DNA of 64,000 nucleotides. Source: an uncultured Lachnospiraceae bacterium (GTDB lineage Bacteria > Bacillota > Clostridia > Lachnospirales > Lachnospiraceae). The position numbers were made by a program, and so were the translations under genes. The stretch is from the NCBI GenBank assembly GCA_934339135.1, contig CAKRHP010000013.1, positions 51,568-115,567 on the forward strand, in the 5' to 3' direction. Shown here in pieces: positions 61,964-64,000 of the stretch (the stretch's first letter is position 1; the number at the start of each line of letters is the position of its first letter). Below the pieces are notes generated by a model, which saw only the letters and a program-made list of their open reading frames with translations, searched no databases and was not told the DNA's origin.

Positions 61964-62503
61964 TGTCCGGAGAATGCCCTGGGAAATGAAAGTGGCAAGC
62001 TCAGCAACGGTCAGGAGCTTTGTGGTTTGCAGGGTGAGGTGGTTATTCGTGCTGGAATGGTTGACAATTCCGGTGATATGGATGTCGCCGGCGGCAGGAA
62101 GTTTATGGCTGACACCGATGCCGGGACGCAGACTTCCGGATCCCAGTGTCACAAAGCCGATGTGTTCCGGTATGCCAAGGGAGGCATCGATCGCAACAAT
62201 AAAAGGATTGGAATAACGGTTGTATATGGAGGACAGTGTGTCCGATAGATTGCCGGCATGAACGGTATGACGGAGGCTTCCATATACAGCCGTTTTTTTG
62301 GTACAGTGGGAAAGAGATAGAGAGGTGATCAGCTGATGCCCGACCAGAGGACCGAGACTGTCTCCGGTTGCGCGGTCAGAGCCGATGCATAAAAAAACAA
62401 CCGGTCTGTTTCCGGTCTGGGAGATCATTTCCTGAAAGGAGCTGCAGAACTTATTGAGACTTTTTGCTGCAGAAGGGGCGAAATAAAGTGTTGTATTGGT
62501 CAT
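61904..62503 (-). CDS. yyaC: Spore protease YyaC (DUF1256)
   Basis: A 199-residue YyaC-like protein, related in fold to the germination protease GPR and linked to sporulation. The family blocks VVFLCIGSDRATGDSLGPLVG, GNLSDTLSSIY, IVAIDASLGIPEHIG and GIGVSHKLPAAGDIHITGI are all present. AAGGAAAGGAC lies upstream of the ATG on the minus strand. It is transcribed towards recR and overlaps its 3' end by 60 nt. Spo0A-box sequences lie in the divergent region about 90-140 nt upstream, but they are better placed for the LysM gene. Confidence 0.92.
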   Translation of the reverse strand: MTNTTLYFAPSAAKSLNKFCSSFQEMISQTGNRPVVFLCIGSDRATGDSLGPLVGHQLITSLSLSHCTKKTAVYGSLRHTVHAGNLSDTLSSIYNRYSNPFIVAIDASLGIPEHIGFVTLGSGSLRPGIGVSHKLPAAGDIHITGIVNHSSTNNHLTLQTTKLLTVAELATFISQGILRTLHVCSTLQSPQERHFIDIF

Positions 62504-62589
62504 AGTAATGTCCTTTCCTTGTACGTTGTTTGAATTTGTACTATAAGTATGCCCCCGAAGAAAAAAACTAAACCTCCATTTTTAGATTC

Positions 62590-62668
62590 TCCTGTCGAAA
62601 TCTTTCCTGCAAAAAAGGAGATGAGGGCACTGCTTCGACAGGAAACATCACTGCATACGTGTTATATT
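62590..62668 (+). promoter_or_regulatory. Two inverted Spo0A boxes with a spoIIG-like promoter
   Basis: TCCTGTCGAA (62590-62599) and TTCGACAGGA (62634-62643) are exact complements, and each contains the Spo0A box TGTCGAA. The downstream box supplies TCGACA, a -35-like hexamer lying 22 nt before TATATT (62663-62668). In the Spo0A-activated B. subtilis spoIIG promoter the spacing is likewise 22 nt. Control of the LysM gene by Spo0A is inferred. Confidence 0.65.
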
Positions 62669-62700
62669 ATCCGAAAAATAAGTAGTGAGGTGCGAGGCTG

Positions 62701-63921
62701 ATGGAGGAGACGATCAATGGAACAAAAGAAGAAAAAAATATTTACAGCTACAGAGAATTTCCGAAAAATGTTCGCCAGATAGGTGTTCCGCTTCCGGGAC
62801 AGAAAATATATCTGGAGGATTATGTAATTACATATCTGAAACAAAGCTTTGTTCATGCACAGGAACCTATTGTTGTTCTCCTGTTGGGAAAGAACGGGGA
62901 GGAGAAGGCGGAAAAAGCGGCATTTATATATGGAGCAATGGTGTTGGAAGAAGAGGGAGTGCTGGAACGGGGCGGAATTTCAAAAGAAACATGGGATCAG
63001 GTATATGAGATGATCCGCCACAATTTTCCGGAAGCACAGGTGCTTGGCTGGGCATGTGGTGTGCCTATGTGGAGCGGGAGCGTAGACGGTCAGGTGCGTA
63101 AGCTTCAGAAGGCGGAATTCCCGAAAGAAAACAGTACCTTGTTTTTGTGGGATTTAAGCGAAAAGGAAGAAAAGATTTTTTTGTGGCAGAGGAATATGCT
63201 GAAGGAAATGTCCGGATATTATGTATATTTTGAAAAAAATCCACAGATGCAGAATTTTATGCTGGATGACAGCAAGGAACCGGAAAGCATAGATGGGGAC
63301 TACGAGGATACCGTGACGGTCTCTATGCGTCACGTAATAGAAGAAAAGGAGGAACGCAAAAAGAATCTGCAGCTGCTGGCATATTGCGGGGCAGTGGCTG
63401 CAGGGATTGCGCTGCTGTTTGGGGTACATACCATGCTTGACAGTACTGCCAGGATCCAGAAAATGGAACAGACCGTGGATACTCTGACAGAATATGTAGG
63501 AAAACAGCAGGAGGATGTGGCTGCCATGTCAAGACAGGCGGAGGGAACCGTACAGCAGATTCCGTTTCAAACTGCGGAAAGTGCCACAGAAACGCCGGAA
63601 CCGTCCTCTGCCGGAGACAGATCAAAGCGGAAAACAACCGAACAGATTCCACAGTCACAGAAAAAGCATCAAAAAATGTCCCGGTCTTCCGGGGAAAAGA
63701 AGAGTTCCGGGGAAACGGATGTGAAAAAAGCGGAGAGGACAAGCGGCAGAACGGAAAAACAAAGCTATATTGTTCGAAAAGGGGACACGCTGTCGCAGAT
63801 TGTTTGGAAACAGTATCACGATCTTTCTTATGAAAAGAAAGTGAAAAAGGCAAATGGCCTTAAAGATGCTGATGCAATTTATGAAGGGCAATGCCTTGTT
63901 CTGCCCAAATATAAAAAATAA
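62701..63921 (+). CDS. LysM-domain membrane protein with possible degenerate MPN-like cytosolic domain
   Basis: A 406-residue bitopic protein. Residues 1 to about 210 are cytosolic. Their pattern (IYLEDYVITYLKQSF, IVVLLLGKNG, QVLGWACG, STLFLWDLSEKEEK) recalls an MPN/JAB fold without the JAMM metal residues, which is a tentative reading. One membrane helix spans about 224-245 (LLAYCGAVAAGIALLFGVHT). A short coiled coil and a polar, Lys/Ser-rich linker follow, then a C-terminal LysM domain at about 357-403 (SYIVRKGDTLSQIVWKQYH), which binds peptidoglycan. The ribosome site GAGGTGCGAGG precedes the ATG. Spo0A boxes upstream suggest a role early in sporulation. Confidence 0.78.
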   Translation: MEETINGTKEEKNIYSYREFPKNVRQIGVPLPGQKIYLEDYVITYLKQSFVHAQEPIVVLLLGKNGEEKAEKAAFIYGAMVLEEEGVLERGGISKETWDQVYEMIRHNFPEAQVLGWACGVPMWSGSVDGQVRKLQKAEFPKENSTLFLWDLSEKEEKIFLWQRNMLKEMSGYYVYFEKNPQMQNFMLDDSKEPESIDGDYEDTVTVSMRHVIEEKEERKKNLQLLAYCGAVAAGIALLFGVHTMLDSTARIQKMEQTVDTLTEYVGKQQEDVAAMSRQAEGTVQQIPFQTAESATETPEPSSAGDRSKRKTTEQIPQSQKKHQKMSRSSGEKKSSGETDVKKAERTSGRTEKQSYIVRKGDTLSQIVWKQYHDLSYEKKVKKANGLKDADAIYEGQCLVLPKYKK

Positions 63922-64000
63922 TAGTTAGCGTAATTAAGTTTTCGGAAAATTAAATATTGAAAAGGGCAGTTCCTTTGTATAAAGTTTTAAGTGACCAAAC

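Overview
The window is chromosomal DNA from a spore-forming member of the Firmicutes, most likely family Lachnospiraceae (class Clostridia). Evidence: strong AGGAGG ribosome sites, sporulation genes (spoVAD-spoVAE, an alpha/beta SASP, yyaC), the clostridial SCIFF ranthipeptide with its radical SAM maturase, a DUF6465 Lys/Ala-rich protein, and NifS/NifU-type Fe-S genes. No genus is claimed. Nearly everything is core chromosome. I see no phage, integrase, transposase gene, CRISPR array, rRNA or tRNA.

Layout. 1-2.7 kb: the tail of an unidentified gene, a 0.54 kb palindromic element and a membrane-anchored beta-propeller protein. 2.8-8.3 kb: spoVAD-spoVAE, DUF6465 protein, SASP (minus strand), SCIFF peptide and maturase, DHH phosphoesterase. 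8.4-14.5 kb: a DMT transporter, a small membrane protein, then thiamine synthesis: TPP riboswitch-thiC-thiD facing a thiM-thiE-HAD operon. 14.7-18.2 kb: a DUF1653 gene pair and LexA-boxed recA-recX. 18.4-29.1 kb: a PAS-CPBP fusion (minus), a DacF-like carboxypeptidase, aroA, argS, two AAA-type ATPases, a secreted transglutaminase and a GT2 glycosyltransferase. 29.2-34.6 kb: ilvN, a GntR regulator, ilvC, a truncated remnant, a 37-residue membrane peptide, aroD-aroK and efp. 34.8-39.9 kb: flavodoxin, a TagF-like transferase, aroE (minus), the second palindromic element and an S66 peptidase. 40-48.2 kb: MarR regulator plus a giant RND transporter, cca, a GH13 enzyme. 48.3-53.7 kb: CapA-like protein, nifS-nifU, mnmA, YugP-like peptidase. 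53.8-63.9 kb: fucI, glgP, a PPi-type PFK, dnaX-ybaB-recR, yyaC (minus) and a LysM membrane protein behind Spo0A boxes.

How genes work together. Shikimate genes are scattered (aroA, aroD, aroK, aroE), as are two branched-chain amino acid genes (ilvN, ilvC). A FadR-type operator lies over the ilvC start, next to the GntR gene. The thiamine genes form two convergent units with different leader control. glgP, the PFK and the GH13 enzyme belong to alpha-glucan and glycolytic metabolism.

The most unusual structure is a pair of dispersed palindromes of about 0.53 kb (171-708 and 38267-38798, in inverted relative orientation). They form near full-length hairpins. The two copies differ in sequence, but many differences are matched on both arms, so the palindrome itself is being maintained. 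Other points of interest are an RND pump with a coiled-coil insertion of about 325 residues, a spoIIG-like Spo0A promoter before a LysM protein, a PAS-CPBP fusion and a DacF homologue lacking the SxN asparagine.
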